This document shows, piece after piece, positions 1 through 9,599 of a stretch of DNA of 64,000 nucleotides. The stretch's first letter is position 1, and every line of letters begins with the position of its first letter. Location: assembly GCA_023953695.1 (NCBI GenBank), contig JAMLJG010000011.1:1-64000 (forward strand). Direction: 5' to 3'. The notes under the pieces are model-generated. The model was given only the letters and a program-made list of their open reading frames with translations. It did not search any database and had not been told where the DNA came from. This stretch comes from Kiritimatiellia bacterium. Lineage in GTDB: Bacteria; Verrucomicrobiota; Kiritimatiellia; CAIVKH01. A program made the position numbers and the translations under genes.

Positions 1-634
1 AGGACGCCGCGGATGGCGCCAAGGGAATGGCCTCCTCGGCGCTCACCCCTGCTGATTTTTCAGCCAGCGCCGCAGCAATTTCCGCACGAAGCGCCGCGAG
101 TCCAAATCCATTGCGCGCAATGATGGGCACGACCGGACACTTCAATTCCTCGCTCAACTGCTCCGCGTTCACGTGAATGCCGTGGCTCTTGGCCACGTCA
201 ATCATGTTCAGCGCAACGATGATCTTCAGATTGTGCTCAATGAGCTGGCTGATCACAAACAGGCTGCGCTCGAGATTCGAGGCATCGGCAATCACAATCA
301 CCGCATCCGGCTGCGTGTAGCGCCCTTTGCCAAGCACCACGTCGCTCGCAATCCGCTCTTCCTCCGTCGCGGCGTTCAAGCTGTAGATTCCCGGCAGGTC
401 CACAATATCCACCGTCTGCCCCGCAATGGCCGTGCGTCCGATCTTTCGTTCGACCGTCGTCCCGTGATAGTTCGCAGTCTTGGCGCGGAGCCCCGTGAGC
501 GCGTTGAACAGTGAAGTCTTCCCCGTATTGGGGCTGCCGACCAGCGCAATCGTCGGCGGAGTGCCGGGCGCGGAGTCGCGTGGCGAGGATCCGATTGATT
601 CCGGAGACTCCAAGACAGTCGAAGGAGAGTTCAT
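1..634 (-). CDS. feoB: Ferrous iron transport protein B, N-terminal part (runs off the left edge)
   Basis: About 211 residues of the cytoplasmic G domain of the Fe2+ permease FeoB are visible; the membrane part lies outside the window. The motifs come in the expected order: P-loop GSPNTGKTS (residues 33-41), switch II DLPGIYS and the guanine-specificity motif NMID. FeoB uses GTP hydrolysis to control ferrous iron uptake across the inner membrane. The start ATG (634-632) overlaps the feoA stop as ATGA, so translation is probably coupled. Residues 1-25 form a Ser/Pro-rich leader before the G domain. The family is clear; completeness beyond the edge cannot be judged. Confidence 0.95.
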   Translation of the reverse strand, partial: MNSPSTVLESPESIGSSPRDSAPGTPPTIALVGSPNTGKTSLFNALTGLRAKTANYHGTTVERKIGRTAIAGQTVDIVDLPGIYSLNAATEEERIASDVVLGKGRYTQPDAVIVIADASNLERSLFVISQLIEHNLKIIVALNMIDVAKSHGIHVNAEQLSEELKCPVVPIIARNGFGLAALRAEIAAALAEKSAGVSAEEAIPLAPSAAS

Positions 635-915
635 GGAGACTCCGCCTGTTCGCCCGATTCCAACGCTTCAATCCGACACGACGCAGGATTGCACGCTTCC
701 ACACGCAACCGCGCCGCGAGTCGGGCCGAAATCCCAATCCGCGTTCCGTACACCTTCAAAATCAATGGATCGCCCGCCTGAACCAGCTCCACAGTGCGCC
801 CTTCGCACACCCCCATCGCCATCAGGCGCTCCAGCTCGCCGTCCACCGCCTCTACGCGCTGAAGCACGCCAAACTGGTTCGGCTTCAACTCCGTCAAAAA
901 TAGGGTTTTGCTCAT
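631..915 (-). CDS. feoA: Ferrous iron transport protein A (SH3-like)
   Basis: A 94-residue protein beginning MSKTLFLTEL, with the small beta-barrel pattern of FeoA: L-x-x-M-G-V/I in the first half, then G-D-P-L-I-L-K-V-Y-G-T-R-I-G-I-S. FeoA is a cytoplasmic partner thought to modulate FeoB. An in-frame ATG at 960 would add 15 residues (MFYMPNT...), but FeoA proteins normally begin just before the T-L-x-E-L motif, and GAGAGAG lies at a suitable distance before the ATG at 915. It is first in the feoAB pair and overlaps feoB by four bases. No Fur-type operator was recognised upstream. Confidence 0.92.
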   Translation of the reverse strand: MSKTLFLTELKPNQFGVLQRVEAVDGELERLMAMGVCEGRTVELVQAGDPLILKVYGTRIGISARLAARLRVEACNPASCRIEALESGEQAESP

Positions 916-1049
916 CAAAGAAACTCTCTCACTCGTGGGCGTGTTTGGCATATAAAACACATCGCTGGCAAGCGAAACCTTTTCTGCTTGGAAGGCCGTC
1001 GGTCATCCGCTTCAATCGCTCACTCTGCACCCCACTCAAGAGGACCATT

Positions 1050-1940
1050 ATGCCCACACTCGAACAACGGCCTTTCGGTAACACAGGACTTGCTGTCCCC
1101 GCGCTCGGCTTCGGCGGCGGACACATCGGCGGCGACGAGGTTTCCGATGCACAAGCCGTCCAAATCATCCACCGCACGCTCGATCTCGGCATCACCCTGC
1201 TCGACACCGCGCGCGGCTATGACCGAAGCGAGGAGCGCATCGGACACGCCATTCACTCGCGCCGACACGAGGTCGTGCTCTCCACCAAAATTGGATATGG
1301 CGTCGCCGGATTTTCCGATTGGACCGCCGACATTATTCCCGCTGGCGTCACCGAGGCCCTTCGCGTCCTACAAACGGACTACCTCGATATCGTTCACCTC
1401 CACTCCTGCTCCGTGGATGTCCTCGAAAACAGCGGCGTGGTGGAAGCACTCCAGCGCGAGCAGCAAGCAGGTCGCATCCGCGTCGCCGCATACAGCGGAG
1501 ACAACGACTCTCTCATTTGGGCGGTGAACTCCGGCGCATTCGGTTCCATCCAATGCTCCTTCAGCATTTGCGATCAGCGCATTCTCGAAACCGCGCTCCC
1601 CACAGCGATAAGGAATGGACTCGGCGTCATCGCAAAGCGGCCCATTGCCAACGCCCCCTGGCGCTACTCCTCCCGCCCCGCCGGACCCGCGACGGCGACA
1701 AATTGGGATCGCTTCAACCAAATGGGCCTGCGCGACTGGAACCTCGACTGGGCCGACGCCGCGCTCCGCTTCGCCGCCTTCACCCCCGGCATCCACTCCT
1801 GCATCGTCGGCACACGCAACCCCATGCACCTCGAAGCCAACGTCGCCAGCCTGCAGAATGGCCCGCTCGCACCCGATCTCGCATCGAGCATCCGCGCGAT
1901 CTATCGCCAACACGGCAACGACTGGCACAGCACGATTTGA
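1050..1940 (+). CDS. Aldo/keto reductase family protein
   Basis: A 296-residue NAD(P)H-dependent oxidoreductase of the aldo/keto reductase superfamily. It starts with the typical RPFGNTGLAVPALGFGG strand. The catalytic tetrad is visible as D52 and Y57 (LLDTARGYDRSEERIG), K80 (STKIGYG) and H116 (DIVHLHS). The C-terminal A-L-R-F...S-C-I-V-G-T-R-N segment matches the cofactor-binding end of the fold. An AAGAGGA Shine-Dalgarno at 1038-1044 fixes the ATG at 1050, although the frame stays open farther upstream. The substrate cannot be told from sequence. It stands alone between divergent feoAB and the glycosyltransferase cluster. Confidence 0.9.
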   Translation: MPTLEQRPFGNTGLAVPALGFGGGHIGGDEVSDAQAVQIIHRTLDLGITLLDTARGYDRSEERIGHAIHSRRHEVVLSTKIGYGVAGFSDWTADIIPAGVTEALRVLQTDYLDIVHLHSCSVDVLENSGVVEALQREQQAGRIRVAAYSGDNDSLIWAVNSGAFGSIQCSFSICDQRILETALPTAIRNGLGVIAKRPIANAPWRYSSRPAGPATATNWDRFNQMGLRDWNLDWADAALRFAAFTPGIHSCIVGTRNPMHLEANVASLQNGPLAPDLASSIRAIYRQHGNDWHSTI

Positions 1941-1992
1941 TTTTGCAACGCCCACTTAATCGCTACATTTCCCCCAACGAACGGGGATTTAC

Positions 1993-3132
1993 GTGCGAGT
2001 TTGTATAGACATTCAATCTGCAGTCGGATCGCGAGCGGGTGTGGGCCGCTACACAAAGCTCCTCGCGGAACACCTCATCCCACTGCGCGAACAGAACGAA
2101 CTCTCTCTCTTTCACTTTGATTTTCAGCGGCGCGGCCTCCCCTCCTTCAACGCCGCCGATGCGACCATTCGCGCCTGCCGCTGGATCCCCGGTCGCTACG
2201 TCCAGAAGGCGTGGAAAACCATCGGCTGGCCCCCCTACACCTGGTTCGCGGGCGAGGCCGATGTCTATCACTTCCCCAATTTCATTCGCCCCCCGCTCCC
2301 GCGCGGCGCATCCGTTGTCACCATTCACGACGTTGCCTTCCTGCGCTATCCCGAAACCATCGAGGAAAAGAACCTCGTCTATCTGCGCTCCCAAATTAAT
2401 CAAACCGTGCGCCGCGCCACCGCCATCATCACGGTTTCCCAATTCACCGCGCGTGAAGTGCGCGAGCTGCTCGGCGTGCCGGAAGAAAAACTGCACGCGA
2501 TCCCGTCCGGCCTCGACCCCACTCTCCGCAGCCCCACCCCCGAGGCCATTCTCGCACTCCGCCAACGGCTCCGCCTCACTCGACCCTACCTCCTCAGCGT
2601 CGGCACCATCGAACCGCGCAAGAACTTCCCCTTCCTCGTCGAAGTCTTCGACCACCTCGACAAGTTCGATGGCGACCTCGTGATCGCCGGACGCAAGGGC
2701 TGGAAGTTTGAATCCCTCCTCGAACGCATCGCGCGCTCCCCTCGCCGCGATCGCATCCACCTCGTCGAAGACCTGCCCGAAAGCGACCTCCCCGCCCTGT
2801 ACGGCGGAGCCGAACTCTTCCTCTTGGCCTCTCTCTACGAAGGATTCGGATTCCCTCCCCTCGAAGCGATGGCCTGCGGAACACCCGCCCTCGTGACCCC
2901 CGGCGGATCGCTAGAGGAAATCTGCGGCGGCGGTGGCCTCGTTCTCCCCGATGGCGACACGGCGCGCTGGGTCCACGAGATCACAGCACTCCTGCAAGCG
3001 CCCGGCGCTCGCGACGAGCTACGCCGACGCGGCGCCGAACACGCCAAACGCTTTTCCTGGCTCGAAACGGCCCGAAAAACATGGGACGTCTATGCCGTCG
3101 CCCACCAACTCCATCGCGCCCGCAACCACTAA
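1993..3132 (+). CDS. GT4 family glycosyltransferase (first of three)
   Basis: A 379-residue GT-B fold retaining glycosyltransferase. The N-terminal half has MRVCIDIQSAVGSRAGVGRY, the acceptor-side glycine loop, and VVTIHDVAF. The C-terminal half has SVGTIEPRKNF and the family-4 E-x7-E motif in SLYEGFGFPPLEAMACG (around residue 282). It should transfer a sugar from a nucleotide donor to a growing glycan on the cytoplasmic side of the inner membrane. A GTG codon is used as the start, because the conserved first strand begins immediately after it. Two further GT4 genes follow in the same direction, which suggests exopolysaccharide or O-antigen assembly. Donor and acceptor are unknown. Confidence 0.9.
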   Translation: MRVCIDIQSAVGSRAGVGRYTKLLAEHLIPLREQNELSLFHFDFQRRGLPSFNAADATIRACRWIPGRYVQKAWKTIGWPPYTWFAGEADVYHFPNFIRPPLPRGASVVTIHDVAFLRYPETIEEKNLVYLRSQINQTVRRATAIITVSQFTAREVRELLGVPEEKLHAIPSGLDPTLRSPTPEAILALRQRLRLTRPYLLSVGTIEPRKNFPFLVEVFDHLDKFDGDLVIAGRKGWKFESLLERIARSPRRDRIHLVEDLPESDLPALYGGAELFLLASLYEGFGFPPLEAMACGTPALVTPGGSLEEICGGGGLVLPDGDTARWVHEITALLQAPGARDELRRRGAEHAKRFSWLETARKTWDVYAVAHQLHRARNH

Positions 3133-3257
3133 AGCGCGCCGACGAATCGCGGACCGCCACTCCGCGAAAATCCACAATTTCGCCCCAGCCCACTCTGTTT
3201 TCGTGACTTATAACCGCATCTTCTTATACGCTTGAGCGGTCAGGAACCGTGTTTCGC

Positions 3258-4394
3258 ATGAAGATTTGCATTGATGCCCGTTGGATTTTCCCCGAACTCT
3301 CGGGGATCGGTCTCTATACCCAGGAGCTGATCCACGCCTTGGCGGCAGTTGATCGCGAAAACGACTACACGCTGCTCTTCGACAACCTCGAAATCCAAAA
3401 CCGAGTCCGACTCGCCACGCGATTCGATCTCTCGCAGCGCTTCCGCGCCATTCGCGTGCCCTACGGCCTCTTCAGCCTCCGCAACCAATGGAAATTGCCG
3501 AGTCTCCTCAAGAAAGAAGGCTTCGATCTCTACCACTCCACCAACTACATGATGCCGCTCTGGGGAACCGGCTCCGTGCGCCGCGCGGTCACCATCCACG
3601 ATCTGATTCCGCTCCTCTTCCCCGACCACGCGCCGCGCTCGAAGAAGACCCGCCTCTTTCCCATCTATAAGCGCCTGATGCTGGAAGTCGCCGCGCGCGC
3701 GGACCTGATCATCGCGCCCAGCGGTTCGACACGGCGCGACATCATTCGCGAGCTAAACATTCCGCCGCCGCGCGAAGAGCGAGTCGTCAGCATCCCCGAG
3801 GGCGTCTCGCCCAAATATCAACCCGGCCCGCCACCCGCAGACCGCGCGGAAAAAATCATCCTCTACGTCGGCCGGAGCGATCCCTACAAGAACCTGCCGC
3901 GCCTCGTCGAAGCGCTCGCGGGCGTCCGCGCGAACGGTGTGAACGCCCGCCTGCGCGTCGTCGGTTCGCCAGACCCGCGCTATCCCGCCGCGCCGCGCCG
4001 CGCCGCAGAACTCAACATGACCCCGTTCGTGGATTGGACGGGCTACGTCTCGGATGAACAACTCGTGCGCGAATACCAATCGGCCGATGTCTTCTGCCTC
4101 CCCTCGCGCTACGAAGGATTCGGCCTCACGCTCCTCGAAGCCATGGCCTGCGGAATCCCATCGGTGTGCAGCAACATCGGATCGCTTCCCGAAGTCGCAG
4201 GCGATGCCGCGCGAAAAATTGATCCCGCCATCCTTCCCCAACTCGTCACCGCGCTCACCGAGGTGCTCACCCGCGCCGATATCGCCGAAGACCTCGGCCG
4301 ACGCGGCCACCAGCGCGCCGCCCAATTCACATGGGAGCGCACCGCGCGGCAGACGATCGAAGCCTATCGCCAAACGCTCGCCCGACCCGCCTAA
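3258..4394 (+). CDS. GT4 family glycosyltransferase (second of three)
   Basis: A 378-residue glycosyltransferase closely similar in architecture to its upstream neighbour: MKICIDARWIFPELSGIG at the N-terminus, VTIHDLIPLLFP, then LYVGRSDPYKNL and the E-x7-E motif LPSRYEGFGLTLLEAMACG near residue 284. The ATG at 3258 is preferred, with AGGAA at 3242-3246 at a usable distance. A GTG three codons earlier (3249) would place that site too close. A 116-base gap separates it from the previous gene, so it may have its own promoter. Paralogy with the neighbour points to stepwise addition of sugars in one glycan. Confidence 0.9.
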   Translation: MKICIDARWIFPELSGIGLYTQELIHALAAVDRENDYTLLFDNLEIQNRVRLATRFDLSQRFRAIRVPYGLFSLRNQWKLPSLLKKEGFDLYHSTNYMMPLWGTGSVRRAVTIHDLIPLLFPDHAPRSKKTRLFPIYKRLMLEVAARADLIIAPSGSTRRDIIRELNIPPPREERVVSIPEGVSPKYQPGPPPADRAEKIILYVGRSDPYKNLPRLVEALAGVRANGVNARLRVVGSPDPRYPAAPRRAAELNMTPFVDWTGYVSDEQLVREYQSADVFCLPSRYEGFGLTLLEAMACGIPSVCSNIGSLPEVAGDAARKIDPAILPQLVTALTEVLTRADIAEDLGRRGHQRAAQFTWERTARQTIEAYRQTLARPA

Positions 4395-4437
4395 GAGCTT
4401 TTGTTTTCTCCGCCTCTTCCTGTATGGTTCGTGGCTC

Positions 4438-5559
4438 ATGTTGAACTTTCCATCCAGTTGGGCATCCCTGAACGTCGCGCTGGCGCACGACTGGCTGACC
4501 GGCATGCGCGGCGGCGAAAAGTGCCTCGAAATCCTCGGCCAGGGATTTCCTCGCGCTCCGCTCCGCACCCTCTTGCACAACCCCGCCTCAGTTTCCGACA
4601 CCATCAACAACCGGAAAATCGAGACCTCATTTCTGCAGCACATCCCCCGCATCGCGAAACACTACCGCTACTGGCTCCCCATTTTCCCCTTCGCCGCGAA
4701 CCGCTTCCCGCCGGTCGAGGCCGACCTCCTCATCAGCACCAGCCACTGCGTCGCCAAAGCCATGCGCGCAAAACCGCCGGGCAAACACCTCTGCTACTGC
4801 TTCACACCCATGCGCTATGCGTGGACCTTTCACGACGAATACTTCGGCGCGGGCAGCCTGAAACAACGCATCGCAAAACCCATCCTGACCCGACTGCGCG
4901 ACTGGGACCGCCGCGCGAGCGACCGCGTGGACCGCTTCATCGGAATCAGTAAACACGTCTGCACCCGAATCAATCGCTACTACGGGCGCGAGGCCGACCT
5001 CGTCTATCCCCCCGTTGACACCGAGTTCTACACCCGGTCCACCACTGGCGCCGAGCGCCAGGACTTCGACCTCATCGTCTCCGCGCTCGTCCCCTACAAG
5101 CGCGTGGACCTCGCCGTGCGCGCCTATGCGCGCTCGGGCCGAAAACTCAAGATCGTCGGCGCCGGCACCGACACCGCCGCACTCCGCGCCCTCGCGCAAC
5201 CCAACATCGAGTTTCTCGGTTGGCGCTCCAACGAAGAAATCCGCGCACTCTACCAAACATGCCGCCTCCTCGTATTCCCCGGGGAAGAAGACTTCGGCAT
5301 CGTCCCGCTCGAAGCGCAGGCCTGCGGCGCGCCCGTCGCCGCGTTCGCGCGAGGCGGCGCTCTCGAAACCCTCATCCCAGATGAAACCGCCGTCTTCTTC
5401 GAAGAGCAAACCGAAGACGCACTCCTCGCCGCCACGACGCGCATCCTGAACCGAACCTGGCGCGAATCCCGCATCCGCCAGAACGCCGAGCGCTTCAGTG
5501 CGCAGGCCTATGTGGACGGCATCGCTCGCAGCATAGAAACCCTGCTCGCGAAATCCTGA
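4438..5559 (+). CDS. GT4 family glycosyltransferase (third of three)
   Basis: A 373-residue GT4 enzyme of the type with an N-terminal NVALAHDWLTGMRGGEKCLE strand, seen in O-antigen mannosyltransferases such as WbaZ. Other landmarks are LLISTSHCVAKA, CYCFTPMRYAW and YPPVDTEFY, a donor-side core VSALVPYKRVDLAV, and the E-x7-E region FPGEEDFGIVPLEAQACG near residue 281. The start at 4438 lies 43 bases after the preceding gene. The same frame is open into that gene, but the longer version has no homologous-looking sequence. Likely role: inner-membrane-associated glycan assembly together with the two upstream transferases. Sugar specificity is unknown. Confidence 0.9.
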   Translation: MLNFPSSWASLNVALAHDWLTGMRGGEKCLEILGQGFPRAPLRTLLHNPASVSDTINNRKIETSFLQHIPRIAKHYRYWLPIFPFAANRFPPVEADLLISTSHCVAKAMRAKPPGKHLCYCFTPMRYAWTFHDEYFGAGSLKQRIAKPILTRLRDWDRRASDRVDRFIGISKHVCTRINRYYGREADLVYPPVDTEFYTRSTTGAERQDFDLIVSALVPYKRVDLAVRAYARSGRKLKIVGAGTDTAALRALAQPNIEFLGWRSNEEIRALYQTCRLLVFPGEEDFGIVPLEAQACGAPVAAFARGGALETLIPDETAVFFEEQTEDALLAATTRILNRTWRESRIRQNAERFSAQAYVDGIARSIETLLAKS

Positions 5560-5631
5560 ACCCAACCCCGCGCGCCGCCTCGCTCTCTTTTGCGCTCGCA
5601 AAACGCGCCGCATTTGCGCAGCATCCGTTAA

Positions 5632-7080
5632 ATGAGCGCACCAATATCCAACATTCGACCTCCCGCCGACGCCGTACTGGCACAAATCGCCGACTATGTC
5701 ACCGCCCCCGAACCCGCGAGCGCCGAGGCCTACGACACCGCGCGCTACTGCCTGATGGACAGCATCGGATGTGCGCTCTTGGCCCTGAAATATCCCGAGT
5801 GTACCAAGATGCTCGGCCCCCTCGTCCCCGGCGCCACACTGACCAACGGCGCGCGCGTGCTCGGAATGGATGATCAGCTCGACCCCGTCCGCGCCGCATT
5901 CAACAACGGCGCGCTCATCCGCTGGCTCGACTTCAACGACACCTGGCTCGCCGCCGAATGGGGTCACCCGTCCGACAACCTCGGCGGCATCCTCGCGCTC
6001 GCAGACTGGATGAGCCGGAACGGGAAGAAAGTTAGCGGCCGCGACATTCTCACCGCCGCCATCCGCGCCCACGAAATCCAAGGCGTGCTCGCCCTCGAAA
6101 ACAGCTTCAATCGCGCAGGCATGGATCACGTCATCCTCGTCCGCATCGCCACAACCGCCGTCGCAACGGCCCTCCTGGGTGGAACGCGCGAACAAATCAT
6201 CAACGCCGTCTCCAACGCCTGGGCCGATGGCGGCGCGCTGCGCGTCTATCGCCACGCCCCCAACACCGGCTCGCGCAAATCCTGGGCCGCAGGCGACGCC
6301 ACCAGCCGCGCCATCTGGCACGCGCTCGTCGCGCTGCGCGGCGAAATGGGATATCCCGGCGCGCTCACCACCAAAACATGGGGCTTCCAAGACGCAATCT
6401 TCCGCAACAAATCCATCGGCCTCGCGCGCCCACTCGGCTCCTACGTGATGGAAAACGTCCTCTTCAAAATCTCCTTCCCCGCCGAGTTCCACGCGCAGAC
6501 CGCCGTCGAATGCGCCTTCCAGCTCCATGCGCAGGTCAAAGACCGGCTCGACCAAATCGCGCGCGTCGAAATGACCACACACGAATCCGCCATTCGCATC
6601 ATTGACAAGACCGGCCCCCTCCACAACCCCGCCGACCGCGACCACTGCCTCCAATACATGGCCGCCATCGGCTTGATCTTCGGCCGCCTCACCGCGGACC
6701 ACTACGAAGACGCCACCGCCGCCGACCCGCGCATTGACGCGCTTCGCGCCAAAATGGTCATCGGCGAAGACAAGCGCTATAGCCAGGACTATCTCGACCC
6801 CGACAAGCGCTCCATCGCCAACGCCATTCAGGTCTTCTTCCAAGACGGCACCCACACCGAAAAGATCGAGGTCGAATATCCAGTTGGCCACCGTCGCCGT
6901 CGCAAGGAAGGCATTCCGCTCCTCGTGAAAAAATTCGAGGAGGCCATCGCCGAACGCTTCACCCCCGCGCGCTGCTGGCAAATCATGAACGCACTCCAAG
7001 ATGCAGAGCGCCTGAACCGAATGAAGGCCAACGAGCTGATGGACCTCTTCGCCGCAACGCCACCCGCGCGCGAAGAATAA
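5632..7080 (+). CDS. prpD: MmgE/PrpD family protein, probable 2-methylcitrate dehydratase
   Basis: A 482-residue protein that matches PrpD in length and in blocks: [24 protein letters not shown] near the N-terminus, [50 protein letters not shown], and a C-terminal [12 protein letters not shown] segment. PrpD dehydrates 2-methylcitrate in the propionate (2-methylcitrate) cycle in the cytoplasm. No prpB or prpC lies in this window, so the gene is an orphan here and a different hydroxy-acid substrate is possible. It follows the glycosyltransferases by 72 bases but is functionally unrelated to them. Confidence 0.88.
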   Translation: MSAPISNIRPPADAVLAQIADYVTAPEPASAEAYDTARYCLMDSIGCALLALKYPECTKMLGPLVPGATLTNGARVLGMDDQLDPVRAAFNNGALIRWLDFNDTWLAAEWGHPSDNLGGILALADWMSRNGKKVSGRDILTAAIRAHEIQGVLALENSFNRAGMDHVILVRIATTAVATALLGGTREQIINAVSNAWADGGALRVYRHAPNTGSRKSWAAGDATSRAIWHALVALRGEMGYPGALTTKTWGFQDAIFRNKSIGLARPLGSYVMENVLFKISFPAEFHAQTAVECAFQLHAQVKDRLDQIARVEMTTHESAIRIIDKTGPLHNPADRDHCLQYMAAIGLIFGRLTADHYEDATAADPRIDALRAKMVIGEDKRYSQDYLDPDKRSIANAIQVFFQDGTHTEKIEVEYPVGHRRRRKEGIPLLVKKFEEAIAERFTPARCWQIMNALQDAERLNRMKANELMDLFAATPPAREE

Positions 7081-7159
7081 AAACACTCGCCATCGCGCAA
7101 CGAGAATACGAAACCAGCGGAACGACCGCCGGGAAGAAGCGCAGGCGCAATAGAGTCGG

Positions 7160-9460
7160 TCAGGGCGTCCAGCGGGTGCGATAGAAGCGCGTCGTGGAGC
7201 TGCCCGGAAACACAAGGGTATCCCAGTCGCTCATTTGGATGTGATTGGTCGCGGGCTGCCACGAAACCAAGTCGGGCGACACGTCCACCTCGTACACGGA
7301 CGAGCCCAACCCCAGGTGCTGCACGGCGATCTGCGCACCATTGGTCGCGGACAGGGAGCCGAGGCGCGAGGGACGAGGAATCACCAAAAGACTCACGCTC
7401 TGCGCGGGAAGAAGTACGGACAGATTCGTGGTGAAGGTCACGTCGGGTTGTCGCGCAATGGCAGCTCCGGAGGTCATGCTCCAAACTTGCGCGAAACCCG
7501 CGGCCACAAAATTGCTGAGCGCCACCTGCACGTGCGCCACCGTCGTCTCCTTGTTAATGGCCATCACCGTCAGATGCCCCGATGCGCTGCGCTCGGCGGC
7601 GAAGGCGGAAACCCGATCGGGATCCGGCACTGTGGTCCGCACGCTGATGTCGCCGAAGGCGCTGCGCAATCCATCGTAGTTGCGATACATCTGAATGGCG
7701 CGATAGGCCGGAGTGCCCGACGCCGGCGCCACCCATCGCGTGGCGAGATCAACGCCTTCGCGCCCAAAGATGCCGAGCACATCGGCCTGTGCTGTGCCTC
7801 CATTGATGTGACCATCGGCACCCCAACTGTATTCCGTGATGCCGATCGGCGTCCCCGGAAAGTTGGAGGCCACCCAGCTTTTCATCAGCGGGATCAGGCG
7901 GACGTTGTCGGCAATCCAGGATTCGTCAATATAGTTGGTATCCCACAGAGAACGCGTGGAGCGGTTGCGACGGGCCTGCATGGCCGGACTCACCGTGTCG
8001 CTGAATTCCCCGCCCTGCGGATAATAGTGAAGCGTGAAAACATCCAGCAGGCGCTTGCCCGCATCCTCGCTGCGTTGACGCACTTGGTCCAGCCACCACG
8101 GCATCATCACCGCGCCGCCATGCGCCGCTCGATCGGGCAGCGGGTTGCCCCACCCGTGAGTGTTTCCCCACTGGAGGTCATAACCACTGTATAAATACCC
8201 GGCCCACCCGAACTCCTCCGGTCCCAATACCAGCGCGGCCGGATCGTTGCTCTTCACCATGGAGGCATATGCGCAAAACAAATCGCGCGACTGCTCCATC
8301 GTCACGCCCACCGGATGCACATCGCGGTGAGTCTCGTGCCAGATCGCCCACTCGTTATCCATCAGGTAATACCGCACGCCACCCTGCGTGGATGAACCCC
8401 AGTGGTTGGTCAGATATCGAATCCATTCCGCCTGATATTCCGGCGTGGAAGGCTGGTTGGCATCCAAGGGATCATTGTCGGTGATATACTGGCCGTTGGA
8501 ACTGCTGATGCCGTTGCCCGCATCCGGAAACCATTGGTAGTCATTGCCCGTTTGAGGTCCATATTTCGCGATGGAGAAACTGCTCAACCGCTGGCCGCCC
8601 GGCCCCAGCCTGGCCACCCATCCATTGATGGGAATGGTGATCATCGGCTCCGCCAGCCCATCGCGCGAATCCTGGATGAACCGATCCACCGCCGCGCCCG
8701 GCCCACTGCCGGCCTGCGGCAAACTCTCGAAATACCAATCCATGGCGTGGTTGGACGCATTGGTCCGCCAATTGTAGCGGCTGGTGAGATTCCCCCCATT
8801 TCGATTGAGCGAAACGTTCAGCTCTCGCAGCGCGTTGGATCCCGCAAAGTTCACTCCATAAATCAGGGGGCTGATAACATGCCGATCCGCCGCGGCATCC
8901 ACGCGAATGATCACCGAAGTGGACGCTGGAGGATTCGTCGGCGCGGCGGGTCCCGAAAAGGAAATCGAATCCACAAAAAACTGCGGCACGGTGCTCGTCG
9001 TCGTCACCTGCAGCCAGAACCCCTCCAAGTCCATGCCCTGCGCGAAGCCCAGGGACGCCAATGAAATCGTCTCTTGTCGCCACGCATTCGTCGGGAAGGG
9101 CGCAAGCAAGACAGGGGTGAGCCCCGAACTATTCGTGGTGCCCTGCACCTGGATCACTTGCCCTCCGGCCGCGCCCCCATTGACCCAAAACGTCAGCCCC
9201 GTGAATAACCCGACATCAATCGGAGTCGTCGCGGCAAAATACATCGCCTGCCAGTTGGCGGCATTCACCGAAATGGATCGAGACCCCGCCTGCACATGCG
9301 AGGTTGCCGCCAAATTGACCGTCGCCCAGCTCCAATCCTGCCACCCATTCTGCAGCGCATCGGCATACACCACCTGCGCGGTCTGAGCCGAAGCCGGAGC
9401 AGGCGAAAAGAGCGCCCCTCCGAACAAGAAAGCGAGCGCAAAACGATAGGCAAGCCTCAT
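7160..9460 (-). CDS. Secreted GH44 endo-beta-glucanase (cellulase/xyloglucanase type)
   Basis: A 766-residue exported protein. A signal peptide ends at ...SPAPASA (residue 25). Residues 28-170 form a carbohydrate-binding-like beta sandwich, then comes a GH44 catalytic domain from about residue 183. Diagnostic GH44 motifs are NRNGGNLTSRYNW with SNHAMDWYFES, the acid/base E370 in YLMDNEWAIWHETHRDVHP, and the nucleophile E543 in GITEYSWGADGHINGG, followed by DVLGIFGREGVDLATRW. The C-terminal ~80 residues are a small beta domain (VYEVDVSPDLVSWQ...) ending in RFYRTRW, resembling the ends of the two exported amylases in this window. The start at 9460 puts the signal peptide at the N-terminus. It probably hydrolyses beta-1,4-glucans outside the cell. 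Confidence 0.9.
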   Translation of the reverse strand: MRLAYRFALAFLFGGALFSPAPASAQTAQVVYADALQNGWQDWSWATVNLAATSHVQAGSRSISVNAANWQAMYFAATTPIDVGLFTGLTFWVNGGAAGGQVIQVQGTTNSSGLTPVLLAPFPTNAWRQETISLASLGFAQGMDLEGFWLQVTTTSTVPQFFVDSISFSGPAAPTNPPASTSVIIRVDAAADRHVISPLIYGVNFAGSNALRELNVSLNRNGGNLTSRYNWRTNASNHAMDWYFESLPQAGSGPGAAVDRFIQDSRDGLAEPMITIPINGWVARLGPGGQRLSSFSIAKYGPQTGNDYQWFPDAGNGISSSNGQYITDNDPLDANQPSTPEYQAEWIRYLTNHWGSSTQGGVRYYLMDNEWAIWHETHRDVHPVGVTMEQSRDLFCAYASMVKSNDPAALVLGPEEFGWAGYLYSGYDLQWGNTHGWGNPLPDRAAHGGAVMMPWWLDQVRQRSEDAGKRLLDVFTLHYYPQGGEFSDTVSPAMQARRNRSTRSLWDTNYIDESWIADNVRLIPLMKSWVASNFPGTPIGITEYSWGADGHINGGTAQADVLGIFGREGVDLATRWVAPASGTPAYRAIQMYRNYDGLRSAFGDISVRTTVPDPDRVSAFAAERSASGHLTVMAINKETTVAHVQVALSNFVAAGFAQVWSMTSGAAIARQPDVTFTTNLSVLLPAQSVSLLVIPRPSRLGSLSATNGAQIAVQHLGLGSSVYEVDVSPDLVSWQPATNHIQMSDWDTLVFPGSSTTRFYRTRWTP

Positions 9461-9599
9461 AACGTGACACCGTACCCGCACCCCATCCCCGTGTAAACAA
9501 ATCCACACGACCGGAATCGCGCGCGCGAGTTCGCCCGAGAGCGAGACTCTTTTCGACTGCCCCCTTTCGCCGAACCGGGCGGCGTGCTATTCTTCCTCC

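Noticed and set aside
1368-1955. A 195-codon frame opposite the aldo/keto reductase
   Set aside because: The reductase has a Shine-Dalgarno site and all four catalytic residues. The antisense frame has none of these.
4627-7215. An 862-codon open frame on the minus strand across the third glycosyltransferase and prpD
   Set aside because: It spans two recognisable plus-strand genes, and its Gly/Val/Ala/Glu-rich translation has no recognisable motif.
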